Shown here piece by piece: positions 17,582-26,878 of a stretch of DNA of 64,000 nt; within the stretch, counting starts at the first letter, position 1, and each line of letters opens with the position of its first letter. The DNA comes from Neobacillus vireti (GTDB lineage Bacteria > Bacillota > Bacilli > Bacillales > Cytobacillaceae), in NCBI RefSeq assembly GCF_001026695.1, contig NZ_LDNB01000017.1:466833-530832 (forward strand), read 5' to 3'. The notes below the pieces were generated by a model. It was not told the origin of the DNA. It saw only the letters and a program-made list of their open reading frames with translations, and made no database searches. Made by a program: the position numbers and the translations under genes.

Positions 17582-17949
17582 TTCGTTCCTTCTCCCCTCC
17601 GGATCATATCCGTCAATTGGTCTTTCGAAATGCCAAGCTTTTCCGCTTCGCGAATCATCGCCACGACATACTGTTCGTAGAAACTCTCCTTTCGCTTCTC
17701 CATCAGCCTTGCTTTAGCGCCTGTCGATACAAACATGCCGATCCCCCGCTTTTTATACAAAATGTTCTCGTCCACCAGCAAATTAACACCTTTAGCTGCC
17801 GTTGCCGGATTGATTTGAAAAAACGATGCAAATTGAGTCGTTGACGGCACTTGCGATTCCTCCTGCAACCGGCCTTCGATAATATCGTCTTCGATATGCT
17901 CGGCAATTTGCAAAAAAATCGGACGGCTGTCATCCATCTTGAAAACCAT
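17578..17949 (-). CDS. GntR-family regulator, YtrA subfamily
   Basis: Short GntR repressor of 123 residues with an N-terminal winged helix (RPIFLQIAEHIEDDIIEG, PSTTQFASFFQINPATAAKG) and a brief helical tail instead of a ligand domain, the YtrA type. It is the first gene of an operon with an ABC ATPase and permease. ATG 17949 is chosen since GGTGGTG lies 6 bases upstream; the upstream GTG codons are part of that site. The 24-base dyad at 17968-17991 is the probable operator for autoregulation. Confidence 0.9.
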   Translation of the reverse strand: MVFKMDDSRPIFLQIAEHIEDDIIEGRLQEESQVPSTTQFASFFQINPATAAKGVNLLVDENILYKKRGIGMFVSTGAKARLMEKRKESFYEQYVVAMIREAEKLGISKDQLTDMIRRGEGTK

Positions 17950-17967
17950 AATACACACCACCACATC

Positions 17968-17991
17968 GGTTAGTTACTTATGTAATTAACC
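17968..17991. promoter_or_regulatory. Probable GntR/YtrA operator
   Basis: GGTTA-TTAC and GTAA-TAACC form an inverted repeat around TTAT, directly upstream of the GntR start. One mismatched pair in each arm. Confidence 0.65.
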
Positions 17992-18208
17992 ATATAACAA
18001 AAGAACCGTTACGTCAACGGCTATTCGCCCAAAAAATCGTTCCGATAAAAATTTGAGTCATCATCTGTATCTTTTCAATCTATAATTTTCTTGTATTTGT
18101 TTAGTGTAAATTATTTTTTTGTAAAATTTAGAAATTTATCTGGAAAATTAAACCTAATGATGGTATGATTTACCTGTTTTTATGACTTTAGGACTAGGGG
18201 GTTCTTTT

Positions 18209-21200
18209 ATGACTTGGTTTACCAAATGGGCATTGCGGAACAAAGCGGCATTGGTTTTCGCTGTAATTGCCTCGATGATTTTTGGTATTTTTAGTTACAC
18301 GACGATTCCAATGGAACTGATGCCATCTGCCGACCAGCCATACATAACCATTTCAACAGTTGGAAACGGTATGGATGCCGTAAGTATGGATGAACAAGTA
18401 ACACAGCCAATTGAAAAGGCGTTAAATGGCGTCAGAGGAAAACAAAGTGTCGTTGCACAAACAGGAAATAACTTTAGCCAGTTGACCGTCACATTTGAAA
18501 CAAAAATTGATGTAAAAGAAGCAAAACAGCAAATTCAAGAAAGAATTTCAATGGTCCATCTCCCCAATGGGGTCATGAAGCCGTATGTTATCAACCTCAA
18601 CACATCTGAAATTCCGATTGTGGAATTAGGTCTGACCTTCGATAAGGAAATTGGCAATAATGAACTAAATATCGTAGAGAACGAGATTATGCCGATGTTC
18701 AAGGACCTAAAAGGTGTCGGCAATGTTATCACCAATGGTGGAAGAAATCAACAAGTGATGATTAAAGTTGATCCTGCTAAATTAGCGGCAGCAAGTTTCC
18801 CGCTTGAAAAGCTATATACGCTCCTTCAAGGAAAAACGGCTTCCGTTGCCGTAGGCGAACAAACGATGAACAACGAAGCAACAAGCATTATCGTAACCGG
18901 AAAATTAGAAACCCTTGATGAACTTAAAAACATCCAGTTAAACAATAAGACAAAACTACAGGATGTTGCTGGTATTACCATGCAAGAAGATACCGAAAGC
19001 ATCATCCATTTGAATGGAAAGAGCTTTATCGACGTTGTCATTCAGAAGGATTCCACCTCCAATGCCGTAACGCTTGGAAAACAGGTGGAAGATGCAGTAA
19101 ATAAAATCAATAAGGATTACAAGGGAACCCTTCAAGCGACGGTCGTGATGAATTTAGGAGATACCGTTCTTGATTCCATCAATTCGATGACAAGAGAAGT
19201 ATTGACCGGTGCATTATTTGCCACCCTTATAATCTGGTTGTTCCTTCGCAGTTTCCGAATGACCCTGATTACGATTATCAGCATACCATTGTCCTTATGC
19301 ATGACGATGATTCTACTCTCCTTCTTTGGCGTTACCTTAAATATCCTCACGCTTGGAGGAATTGCAGTATCTGTCGGACGGCTAGTGGATGACAGTATTG
19401 TCGTAGTGGAGAATATTTACCGAAGAAAGCAAAATAATGAATTAACCCCTGCCTTTCTTATCGAATCAGTTAAAGAAGTCGGATCAGCGATCACCTCATC
19501 CACTCTGACAACAGTAGCCGTATTCCTGCCAATGCTGATTGTTTCGGGAGGATTAAGAGATATCGTTGCTCCGTTTGCGATTACGATCACTTGTTCATTG
19601 CTATCTTCTCTGCTTGTTTCACTGACAGTTGTCCCAGCACTCAGCGCCCGTATGATGAAAAAGGTAAAGATGAAGGAACACAAGGCGAAATCCTTCTACC
19701 CATCTTTGTTGAAATGGTCGCTTAATCATAAATGGCTTCCAATTACGGTAGCGATTCTCGTTGTAGTCGGTTCCGTCGGCTTATTTTTGACCATGCCAAA
19801 AGGTTCTGTCGATCAGCAAGATTCGGCCTACATCGCAATCGGTCTTCGCTATGATAACGGAACTCCATTTAGCGAAATAAAAGATGGGGTTGCGAAAATG
19901 GAGGACATTCTTTCAGAAAAAGAAGGGGTAAAAACCCATATTACAGTGGCTGGTGTCAATGAGGATGCTGCACAATATGGCAATCTACAAGAAGCCAACG
20001 TCGTTCGATTTATGATTTTTACTAAAGAAGGAACCGATTCTGCCAAATTTGTAAAAGACATCCGAAAAACAAAAGATCAGTTTCCAAATGCGGAGCTGAC
20101 GGCTGAGACAGCAGGTTTGCTCGGATCCAATACGACGACTGTTTCCATTGATGTCATCGGAAAGAACGACGATGACATCAAAAAAGCAGCTGATATGGTT
20201 AAGAAAGATATAAGCAGCATAGATGGTGTTGAAAAAGTAGAAAGCAACGATCAAAATACTAAACCAACCATTAGCATTCAGGTGGATTCCAAATTATCAA
20301 ATGCACAGGAAGTCGCCCAATCTATTTATGCGATGATAAAGCCTGCTGTGATAGGAAACATTAAGATTGATGGACGGACCACCGCAGTCCAATTGGGAGC
20401 ATTAAAAGAGATTCAAACGGTGAACGATGTAAAAAATCTGCAGCTGATGACGCCAGATGGGCCAGTTGTTTTATCAAGTATTGCGAAGATTGAAGAAAGC
20501 AATGAGCTGGGGACCATCTTTACAAAAGACGGCCATCATTATCTACAGGTAACGGCGCAAGTGAATCCGGACAAAATGGTAGACGTTACCGGAAAAATTC
20601 AGCAGGAGCTCCTAACTTGGAACAAAGATGAAACATTTTCCAAAGGAACAAGTGCAGAGCTTACAGGTTCTTCCATGGAGTCTTCTGATCAATTAGCGGA
20701 ACTCGCTAAACTGTCTATGTTATCAATTGGAATCGTGTTTATGATTTTGCTCGTGACATTAAAGTCGTTCCGGGCAAGCATCGCGATCTTGATTACATTG
20801 CCACTTGCAGCGATCGGTTCACTATTAGGACTCGTGATTACCAACTCAAGCATCAATATTTCTTCTGGTATCGGAATGCTGATGCTCGTTGGGATTGTGG
20901 TAACCAATGCCATTGTGCTGGTTGACCGAATCCGTCACAATGAAGAAACAATGACCATTCGGGAAGCGATTATGGAGGCAGGATTCGTACGACTGCGTCC
21001 GATTCTTATGACAGCACTCGCCACTGTCTTTGCCATGGTACCGCTTCTAGTTTCACATGAATCGGCGATGAGTTTAAATCTGGTTTCAAAGGGACTCGCT
21101 GTGGTTGTCATTTTCGGACTCATCATATCCACCCTTTTGACGCTGATTGTAATCCCAACATTTTATGAATTATTCCATTTCCGAAAAGCAAAAAAACAAA

Positions 21201-21241
21201 GACAACAAGCTAGCCAAGTAACAGGAACATTAGGGCAATAA
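18209..21241 (+). CDS. RND-family efflux transporter (AcrB/SwrC-like)
   Basis: Proton-driven exporter of 1010 residues with the duplicated RND layout: one helix, a large extracellular loop, six helices, a second loop and a final helix block. Hallmarks are the N-terminal NKAALVFAVIASMIFGIFSY and IPMELMP, and the proton-relay helix GRLVDDSIVVVENIYRR with two aspartates. The second half repeats the pattern at GIVVTNAIVLVDRIRHNEE. In B. subtilis the related SwrC exports surfactin. No membrane-fusion gene adjoins. The start is ATG 18209, 7 bases after AGGGGG; the ATG at 18182 lacks a site. Confidence 0.92.
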   Translation: MTWFTKWALRNKAALVFAVIASMIFGIFSYTTIPMELMPSADQPYITISTVGNGMDAVSMDEQVTQPIEKALNGVRGKQSVVAQTGNNFSQLTVTFETKIDVKEAKQQIQERISMVHLPNGVMKPYVINLNTSEIPIVELGLTFDKEIGNNELNIVENEIMPMFKDLKGVGNVITNGGRNQQVMIKVDPAKLAAASFPLEKLYTLLQGKTASVAVGEQTMNNEATSIIVTGKLETLDELKNIQLNNKTKLQDVAGITMQEDTESIIHLNGKSFIDVVIQKDSTSNAVTLGKQVEDAVNKINKDYKGTLQATVVMNLGDTVLDSINSMTREVLTGALFATLIIWLFLRSFRMTLITIISIPLSLCMTMILLSFFGVTLNILTLGGIAVSVGRLVDDSIVVVENIYRRKQNNELTPAFLIESVKEVGSAITSSTLTTVAVFLPMLIVSGGLRDIVAPFAITITCSLLSSLLVSLTVVPALSARMMKKVKMKEHKAKSFYPSLLKWSLNHKWLPITVAILVVVGSVGLFLTMPKGSVDQQDSAYIAIGLRYDNGTPFSEIKDGVAKMEDILSEKEGVKTHITVAGVNEDAAQYGNLQEANVVRFMIFTKEGTDSAKFVKDIRKTKDQFPNAELTAETAGLLGSNTTTVSIDVIGKNDDDIKKAADMVKKDISSIDGVEKVESNDQNTKPTISIQVDSKLSNAQEVAQSIYAMIKPAVIGNIKIDGRTTAVQLGALKEIQTVNDVKNLQLMTPDGPVVLSSIAKIEESNELGTIFTKDGHHYLQVTAQVNPDKMVDVTGKIQQELLTWNKDETFSKGTSAELTGSSMESSDQLAELAKLSMLSIGIVFMILLVTLKSFRASIAILITLPLAAIGSLLGLVITNSSINISSGIGMLMLVGIVVTNAIVLVDRIRHNEETMTIREAIMEAGFVRLRPILMTALATVFAMVPLLVSHESAMSLNLVSKGLAVVVIFGLIISTLLTLIVIPTFYELFHFRKAKKQRQQASQVTGTLGQ

Positions 21242-21356
21242 TTGACAAATACGAAAGAGTCAGTTTGTGTAATCAGTTGATAGCGATTCCCACGAACAGT
21301 GTTCTTGATTTTTGAACCTCGATTTAAAAATTATTTTTGATAATAATTGAATAAAA

Positions 21357-21397
21357 AACAGGAGCTTTCCTTTTCGTCGGATAGCTCCTGTTCTTTA
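21357..21397. terminator. Bidirectional terminator between RND and HAD genes
   Basis: AACAGGAGCT pairs with AGCTCCTGTT. T-rich runs lie on both sides, serving the convergent genes. Confidence 0.8.
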
Positions 21398-21414
21398 TGT
21401 TTTTTAGAAAGGAA

Positions 21415-22281
21415 TTACAAAGGACCCTGTAGTAAAGAGTAAATAAAATGAGCCACTCCGTCATCGATATTCGTCAGTGTTACTTCCTGACAGGAATTCT
21501 TGATTTCCTCTGCTGCATTTCCCATGGCAGCACTTCTTCCGGCCATTCGGAGCATGGATAAATCATTATAGCTGTCACCAACCGCAGCCGTATCGGCTAA
21601 GTTCATCCCAAGCTTTTTAGCCAGCATCTCTAAGGCAATTCCTTTTGATGCCTTTTTGTGTTCGAATTCAAAGTTATGCTTAGCAGACGTGACCATTGTA
21701 ACATCTTTCATATCCTTAAATTGTGCCTTCCCTTTTTGAAGTTTTTCTTCATCAAATGAAAAGGCAAGGATATTATAAACATCAACGTCAGTGACAATCA
21801 GATCTTTATAAGAAACTATATAGGAAAATCCGGTTTGGCTATATTGCTTCTCAGCAGCTTCTATGAGCTGTTCTATACTTACTTCTGGGTTTGCGCTTTT
21901 GACTCTGTCCATTTCGATGGTTAAAAGTTCCCGACCGTTTTGTCGAGACAATATAGAATCATTACTGAAAATTTCATAATAGTATTCTTCTTGCTCTAGC
22001 CAGTTCAAGATTTGGAATGCATCCTGTCGATTAATCGAAACAGAATGGAAAAGTTCGCCGTTTGGCTGATGAATGGTCGCTCCATTAGCCCCAATAATCC
22101 AGGTTTTTAATTTAGTTTCTTTAAAAATGTTTTGGACATCAAAATGGGCCCGCCCAGTAGCAATAACGACTTCAATCCCATTAGCTTGGGCGAATTTAAT
22201 CGCCTCCAAATTTTTCTTACTAATTTGGTTTTCTTCATTTAATAACGTACCATCCAAATCGACAGCAATTAATTTTACCAT
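21415..22281 (-). CDS. HAD-superfamily Cof-type sugar/flavin phosphatase
   Basis: Cof/YwpJ-like hydrolase of 288 residues. HAD motif I is VDLDGTLL with the nucleophile Asp at about residue 8, motif II is IATGRAH, and the acidic motif is GDSYNDLSML near residue 235. A C2B cap domain separates them. Such enzymes dephosphorylate sugar phosphates or pyridoxal phosphate. ATG 22281 is preferred because GAGGGAG sits 9 bases upstream; ATG 22290 abuts it. It lies 1 base after the DeoR stop, so the two are an operon. Confidence 0.85.
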   Translation of the reverse strand: MVKLIAVDLDGTLLNEENQISKKNLEAIKFAQANGIEVVIATGRAHFDVQNIFKETKLKTWIIGANGATIHQPNGELFHSVSINRQDAFQILNWLEQEEYYYEIFSNDSILSRQNGRELLTIEMDRVKSANPEVSIEQLIEAAEKQYSQTGFSYIVSYKDLIVTDVDVYNILAFSFDEEKLQKGKAQFKDMKDVTMVTSAKHNFEFEHKKASKGIALEMLAKKLGMNLADTAAVGDSYNDLSMLRMAGRSAAMGNAAEEIKNSCQEVTLTNIDDGVAHFIYSLLQGPL

Positions 22282-22282
22282 C

Positions 22283-23059
22283 TTATTCATCTCCCTCTTC
22301 AAAGTTAGCCGTTAAAAGTTCGACATTATTTTTACGCAACAGCTCTCTAAACTCTTTTGGAGGAGTGTTGTCTGTAATCAGAAGATCAATATCCTGTAAA
22401 TCAGCAAAACAGAAAAAACCTGTGCGTCCTAATTTTGTATGATCAGCTAATACGATCACTTGCTTTGCTTGCTGAATCATTTTTCGTTTGACGAGGCCAT
22501 CCTCCTCATGAGCGATCGTTAAGCCATTTTCCGATATTCCTACCACGCCAATAAACACTTTATCTACATGGTATTTCGATAGTTTTTCTAACACAGTGGA
22601 GCCGTAAAGAAAACGGTGCTCTTTTTGAAGTGTGCCTCCTAAGAGCTGGATGTTGATTTCCGGCTTGGAGGATAATACTTCAGCCTGATTAATCGAATTG
22701 GTAATAATTGTACAATCGATATTTTCCATTTGTTCTGCACATGCTTGAACGGTTGTCGAGGCATCCAAGATCACTCTATCACCTGGAAAAATTAATGATG
22801 CAGCCTTATTCCCAATAATCTTTTTTTCTTCCGTTACGGTATTTAAGCGATTGGTATAGTTTTTTACTTCATCATGAACGGATGGAAGGATAGCTCCTCC
22901 TCGTGTTCGGACAATAGATTTTTCTTCTTCCAGCCGGACAAGATCTCTTCTCGCAGTATCTCTGGATACATCAAAAAGGGTGCAGATTTGTTCAACAGAA
23001 ATCCTATTATGGTTTTTTAGGAAATCCATAATTAATCCTAATCTTTCTTCTTGATACAA
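22283..23059 (-). CDS. DeoR-family transcriptional regulator
   Basis: Repressor with an N-terminal DeoR helix-turn-helix (RISVEQICTLFDVSRDTARRDL) and a C-terminal ISOCOT-fold sensor (DRVILDASTTVQACAEQM, GGTLQKEHRFLYG) that binds phosphorylated sugars in characterised members. 258 residues from TTG 23059, chosen because GAAGGTG lies 6 bases upstream. It is followed at once by the HAD phosphatase, so the pair probably answers a sugar-phosphate signal. Repeats at 23076-23150 are likely operators. Confidence 0.88.
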   Translation of the reverse strand: MYQEERLGLIMDFLKNHNRISVEQICTLFDVSRDTARRDLVRLEEEKSIVRTRGGAILPSVHDEVKNYTNRLNTVTEEKKIIGNKAASLIFPGDRVILDASTTVQACAEQMENIDCTIITNSINQAEVLSSKPEINIQLLGGTLQKEHRFLYGSTVLEKLSKYHVDKVFIGVVGISENGLTIAHEEDGLVKRKMIQQAKQVIVLADHTKLGRTGFFCFADLQDIDLLITDNTPPKEFRELLRKNNVELLTANFEEGDE

Positions 23060-23075
23060 GGAATTCACCTTCTTT

Positions 23076-23150
23076 ATAAGCATTTATAAGTAATTATACG
23101 TAATTTAAGTAAGTTTACAAGCATTTATAAGTATTTGTAAGTAATTATTT
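23076..23150. promoter_or_regulatory. Repeated DeoR operator candidates
   Basis: The string AAGCATTTATAAGTA occurs twice (about 23078 and 23119), with further TTGTAAGTAATTA and TATACGTAATT variants between. All lie just upstream of the deoR-type gene and before the divergent nfrA. Confidence 0.55.
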
Positions 23151-23238
23151 TTTCGAATATGTACATTTCTTGAATAAGGCTGCTCATATTGATAGAATCA
23201 CTCATGTCACAAGTATGATGTAAAGCGAGGAAAACGAC

Positions 23239-23988
23239 ATGAATGATGTAATCGAAACAATCCTTAACCACCGTTCGATCCGCCATTTTGAGGACAAGCC
23301 TTTGACAGAGGAGCAAATAAAGACGATTGTTTCCTGTGCACAGGCGGCTGCTACATCAAGCTTTATCCAGGCATACTCCATTATTGGAGTTAAAGATCCT
23401 GTTAAAAAGAAGAAATTAGCCGACCTTGCCGGCAATCAGGAGTATATGGAAAAGAACGGCCACTTTTTGGTTTTTTGTGCTGACCTTTATCGCCATTCCG
23501 TGATCGGGGAGAAGGAAGAGAAAAACGTAGAATCTTCACTTGAAAGCACCGAAAAATTTATGGTGTCGTTAATTGATACCGCTCTTGCAGCCCAAAATGC
23601 AGCCATTGCAGCTGAATCACTCGGGTTAGGAATTTGTTTTATTGGTGGTATTCGCAACAATCTAGAGGAAGTTAAAAAAATATTACATATTCCAGACCGA
23701 GTCATCCCATTGTTTGGGCTAGCCATTGGATATCCATCCAAAATAACCGGTCAAAAACCAAGACTGCCTTTTGAACATGTTTATCATGAAGATGGATATG
23801 AGCAAGACAAAGAAGAATATTTACAACAGCTCGATGATTATAATGAAGTAATCGAAAACTATTATCTAGAAAGAACAGATGGAGTTAGAAAAGATCGCTG
23901 GACAGAACAGATGGCTGCCATGCTTGAAAAGCAGAATCGCATGTATATGAAGGACTTTATTCAAAAAAATAAACTAGATTTACGATAA
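23239..23988 (+). CDS. nfrA: NADPH-dependent nitroreductase / FMN reductase NfrA
   Basis: Flavin (FMN) oxidoreductase of the NfsA/NfrA branch that reduces nitro-compounds, quinones and free flavin with NADPH. The 249-residue length equals B. subtilis NfrA. Motifs include NHRSIRHFEDKPL at the N-terminus with FMN-phosphate-binding Arg residues, AAATSSFIQAYS, and FGLAIGYPS near residue 165. It is divergent from the DeoR gene. The start ATG has a modest GCGAGG site. Confidence 0.9.
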   Translation: MNDVIETILNHRSIRHFEDKPLTEEQIKTIVSCAQAAATSSFIQAYSIIGVKDPVKKKKLADLAGNQEYMEKNGHFLVFCADLYRHSVIGEKEEKNVESSLESTEKFMVSLIDTALAAQNAAIAAESLGLGICFIGGIRNNLEEVKKILHIPDRVIPLFGLAIGYPSKITGQKPRLPFEHVYHEDGYEQDKEEYLQQLDDYNEVIENYYLERTDGVRKDRWTEQMAAMLEKQNRMYMKDFIQKNKLDLR

Positions 23989-24046
23989 AATTAATTGCAA
24001 GATACTTATTGGTACTGCTTGTTTGTTTTGTCGACTGATTGCAAAA

Positions 24047-24295
24047 TCAAAGGACTAAAAAGTATTGAATATGATTTGTTGAGATCGGTGTAATAGCAAT
24101 AATGCGGTAACCGATACTGAGTAATTGCGATAAAGTTTCTGCGCAATTGGGCCTTGGCGGCTCAATCGGTGCGTGGAAACTTTTATAAAGAGTAATTAAC
24201 TGATTATTGTTTGTACAGTGAAGCAAGACAACATGTTTACCGGTCCATGCTTGACCGATTGTTGGTTGAATTTGTATTTCCCTCATGTTTCTCAT
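24047..24295 (-). CDS. Hypothetical protein, 82 residues
   Basis: Not recognised. ATG 24295 follows GAGGGTGA at ideal spacing, which supports translation; an upstream ATG at 24367 has no site. The product is soluble, mildly basic and cysteine-containing (VVLLHCTNNNQLITLYKSF), with no signal peptide or membrane helix. It stands alone between nfrA (convergent) and the gene at 24526. Confidence 0.6.
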   Translation of the reverse strand: MRNMREIQIQPTIGQAWTGKHVVLLHCTNNNQLITLYKSFHAPIEPPRPNCAETLSQLLSIGYRIIAITPISTNHIQYFLVL

Positions 24296-24525
24296 ATTGA
24301 TCACCCTCGGTAATTGATACAATAGCTTATGTACGAAACCTAGTCCATTGTTCTTGAAAAATCCCAACTGGTAGTTCCAACAGCTTGAATCAACTCTTAA
24401 CTTTTAGCAGGAAGAAAATTAATTACGGCAACTGGCTCGTAATAAAAATGTTAGCAATCTGTTACTGTGCTGCAGTTGATGTTGAGAACCTGAAAGTATA
24501 AACTTTACTTACTTAAGGAGTGATC

Positions 24526-24855
24526 ATGATGGAAACAGTATCAGTGGATAAGCTAAAATTCAAGAAAAAATTATCAATGGTTGAGCAATTTTCAATCAAA
24601 GATTTCTTGTTTAGATGGGTTGGACAACCAGCAGAAGGATTAGATGATTTTCTACCCCTCGAGTACACAGAAAGCGTCTTTGCTAAGATGGAGGCAAAAC
24701 TAGAACCAGGTTTCCTCGTTAATGGAGATGAACATTTCAGATATGCGACCATAACAGAAGCTAATCAAATTGTTATTGGAGTATTAGATTCGAATGAAGA
24801 GTTAATACATAGGATCATTTCTATGGATGAGCTTTTAAAAGGTAGGCACTTTTAA
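24526..24855 (+). CDS. Hypothetical protein, 109 residues
   Basis: Not recognised. A small, acidic, soluble protein with no membrane helix; a conserved-looking core reads RWVGQPAEGLDDFLPLEY. AAGGAG lies 5 bases before ATG 24526 and 8 bases before ATG 24529, so either may be used. A terminator overlaps its stop codon, showing a compact single-gene unit. Confidence 0.7.
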   Translation: MMETVSVDKLKFKKKLSMVEQFSIKDFLFRWVGQPAEGLDDFLPLEYTESVFAKMEAKLEPGFLVNGDEHFRYATITEANQIVIGVLDSNEELIHRIISMDELLKGRHF

Positions 24856-24872
24856 GGTGCTTACCTCTTTCT
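24840..24872 (+). terminator. Terminator overlapping the stop codon
   Basis: AGGTAGGCAC pairs with GTGCTTACCT, then CTTTCTTTTCT. The stop codon lies in the loop. Confidence 0.75.
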
Positions 24873-25125
24873 TTTCTCTGCCCATTTTGTCTACTTTCCC
24901 AGAAAAGTTGAACCGTCTCCTTTGTTCCCCTATTGGGTAATTTATCCCTCCACTTCGTTTTATTTCCTAGTTTATGACATTTTCGTAGGATAATCGTCAT
25001 AAATCAACCTTTTTTGAAATATTGTTCATCAAAACATAAAGAATTGTAATGCTATCGTTCTGTATATCAGTTACTTGCCATGTTAGGGTAATATCATGAG
25101 AATTTAACAGGAGGTAGCACACAGC

Positions 25126-25875
25126 ATGAAGAATTCTATGAACTCATTTATTGTAGCCTGTGTGGCTGCAATTACCTTAGGAGTGCACGTTAATTCTGCG
25201 AAGGCAATCACCGAACCTTTCCTTCAAAATAAACACAGCCTTCCGCTACATGACATACAAAATAGTTTTGCAATTAGGGATAACGTAAGTTCTATTGGAG
25301 AAATCTTACAACCGCGGAGCTTTTCCATCCACTTAGCAAAACCTGTGATACATGTGGCTGCAAAAGCAGTTGAAATAATAGTAGACCCGTCAAAACCTGA
25401 AGCTGAGAATACTAATAATGTGACAGCAGCAGAAGAAGAAGCGGTTCAACCAGTTGAACCAAAAGTGGAAGTTCCAGTGGAGGAGATTGCAACACCTGCA
25501 ATTTCTATTTCAGATAAAGAAAAAGACTTATTTGCCAGATTAGTTGAAGCGGAGGCAAAAGGCGAACCCTATGAAGGAAAATTAGCCGTAGCAACAGTTG
25601 TGCTAAATCGAGTGGAATCCCCTCAGTTTCCTGATACAGTGACAGGAGTGATTAATGAAGTAGTCGGTGATGCTTATGCCTTTTCACCTGTTCAAAATGG
25701 TGAAATTACTAAACCCGCATCAGAAGAATCAACTCAAGCAGTAGAAGAAGCTCTAAAAAGAGAAGATACTTTACATGATTCCATTTTTTTCTATAATCCA
25801 AAAATTGCAACCGATAATTGGATTCGTTCTCGTCAAACAGTTGAGACAATTGGGAATCATGTGTTTGCGAAATAG
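25126..25875 (+). CDS. Secreted SleB-type cell-wall hydrolase
   Basis: Exported peptidoglycan hydrolase of 249 residues. A signal peptide covers residues 1-28 (ending NSAKA). A low-complexity acidic linker rich in Val, Pro and Glu spans about 85-130. The C-terminal SleB/Hydrolase_2 domain (about 137-249) has the catalytic-Glu region LVEAEAKGEPYEGKLAVA and VVLNRVESPQFPDTV. It resembles spore-cortex lytic transglycosylases SleB and CwlJ but lacks a visible peptidoglycan-binding repeat. AGGAGG precedes ATG. A role in germination or wall turnover is inferred. Confidence 0.85.
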   Translation: MKNSMNSFIVACVAAITLGVHVNSAKAITEPFLQNKHSLPLHDIQNSFAIRDNVSSIGEILQPRSFSIHLAKPVIHVAAKAVEIIVDPSKPEAENTNNVTAAEEEAVQPVEPKVEVPVEEIATPAISISDKEKDLFARLVEAEAKGEPYEGKLAVATVVLNRVESPQFPDTVTGVINEVVGDAYAFSPVQNGEITKPASEESTQAVEEALKREDTLHDSIFFYNPKIATDNWIRSRQTVETIGNHVFAK

Positions 25876-25919
25876 AAGTGCCAAAAAGACGGATTTAATA
25901 GGGAAGTTTTGCGCAAAAT

Positions 25920-25956
25920 AAGGCACAACTAGCGGATATTGAGCTGGTTGTGCCTT
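25920..25956 (+). terminator. Terminator after the SleB-type gene
   Basis: AAGGCACAAC pairs with GTTGTGCCTT around a 17-base loop. The T-tract is short. Confidence 0.6.
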
Positions 25957-26001
25957 TGTGCTATCTCTTACAAATCGCTGCGTTCTCTTTCACTTGCTAC
26001 G

Positions 26002-26448
26002 TTATTTAGTTAAACTTATTTCATATTGATAAAATTGTGAATCTCGTATGTATCCATTTTTTTCATATAGCCTTTGAGCAGAATAATTATCTGGTGCTGT
26101 ACTTAGACTAATACCTTTAGCACCTGTTTCAATAGCGTAATCTTTTGCCTTTTGTAAAAGCATTTCTCCTATTCCTTGTTTTCTGACTTGTGCATCTACA
26201 TACAAGTCGTTCAAAATCCATGCTCGTTTCATCGATATTGACGAAAATGTAGGATAAAGTTGAGTAAAACCTAGATACTCTTGGTTGATTTTAACAACGA
26301 AGATTACAGAATCCTTGTTTTCTAAACGCTCCTTTATATAAGCCTTAGCACCCGCTAAATCCGATGTTTGTTGGTAAAACACACGGTACAAATTAAATAA
26401 ATTTGATACTCCTTCTAAATCTTCAATCATCGCTTGATATACTTCCAT
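26002..26448 (-). CDS. GNAT acetyltransferase
   Basis: Acetyl-CoA N-acetyltransferase of 148 residues. Motif A reads DLYVDAQVRKQGIGEMLLQKA, and motif B includes ISLSTAPDNYSAQRLYEKNGY. Closest in style to general small-molecule GNATs of Bacillus. ATG follows GAGGGAATT. It is isolated; substrate unknown. Confidence 0.87.
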   Translation of the reverse strand: MEVYQAMIEDLEGVSNLFNLYRVFYQQTSDLAGAKAYIKERLENKDSVIFVVKINQEYLGFTQLYPTFSSISMKRAWILNDLYVDAQVRKQGIGEMLLQKAKDYAIETGAKGISLSTAPDNYSAQRLYEKNGYIRDSQFYQYEISLTK

Positions 26449-26837
26449 TTGAATTCCCTCCCTATTAGATCAAATTATACACTTTATCGAGGAAAATTAG
26501 ATCGTTTCGTGATGGCGTGGTTCATTTTAACATCTTACATACTTGCGTTTAAAACCAAGCCTTCCTTTTTCGACTTCTTTTTGAATACTTTCGTTCGCAT
26601 TTAGGAAACTACTTTTTTTCATGTCCCGTTTCACTTCTACTGTTCCTATTGCCTTCGGGACTGTAATAGTGGACAAACTTTCGCACAATTTATTTTACCT
26701 ATAAATTATTTTTTTTGTAGGCTGTTTTCGAATAGATTGTTGCTTATGAAAATGATGTTTGAGAATCGAGTTGAACAAATGCTTATTTCCGCTTGTCAAA
26801 ATCCAACTTAAACAACTGTGAAATTGTTAAGAACGGC
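26449..26837. other. Intergenic stretch without a supported gene
   Basis: The minus strand has an open frame at about 26530-26690 ending in a basic stretch (KGRLGFKRKYVRC) that lacks a plausible start. It may be the 3' remnant of a lost gene. Nothing else is recognised. Confidence 0.4.
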
Positions 26838-26842
26838 ATAAA

Positions 26843-26866
26843 AAAACGACCCTAGGAGAGTCGTTA
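26843..26866 (-). terminator. Terminator of the 82-residue membrane gene
   Basis: On the minus strand AACGACTC pairs with the GGGTCGTT side and runs into TTTTTTTAT. Confidence 0.8.
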
Positions 26867-26878
26867 ACCTAAAATCAC

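Noticed and set aside
17018..17680. 220-codon plus-strand frame
   Set aside because: Antisense to the ABC ATPase and GntR genes, whose motifs are clear; it is open only because that segment is GC-richer.
23076..23150. Short tandem-like repeats considered as a CRISPR array
   Set aside because: Repeat units are AT-rich, unevenly spaced and promoter-proximal, with no unique spacers and no cas genes.
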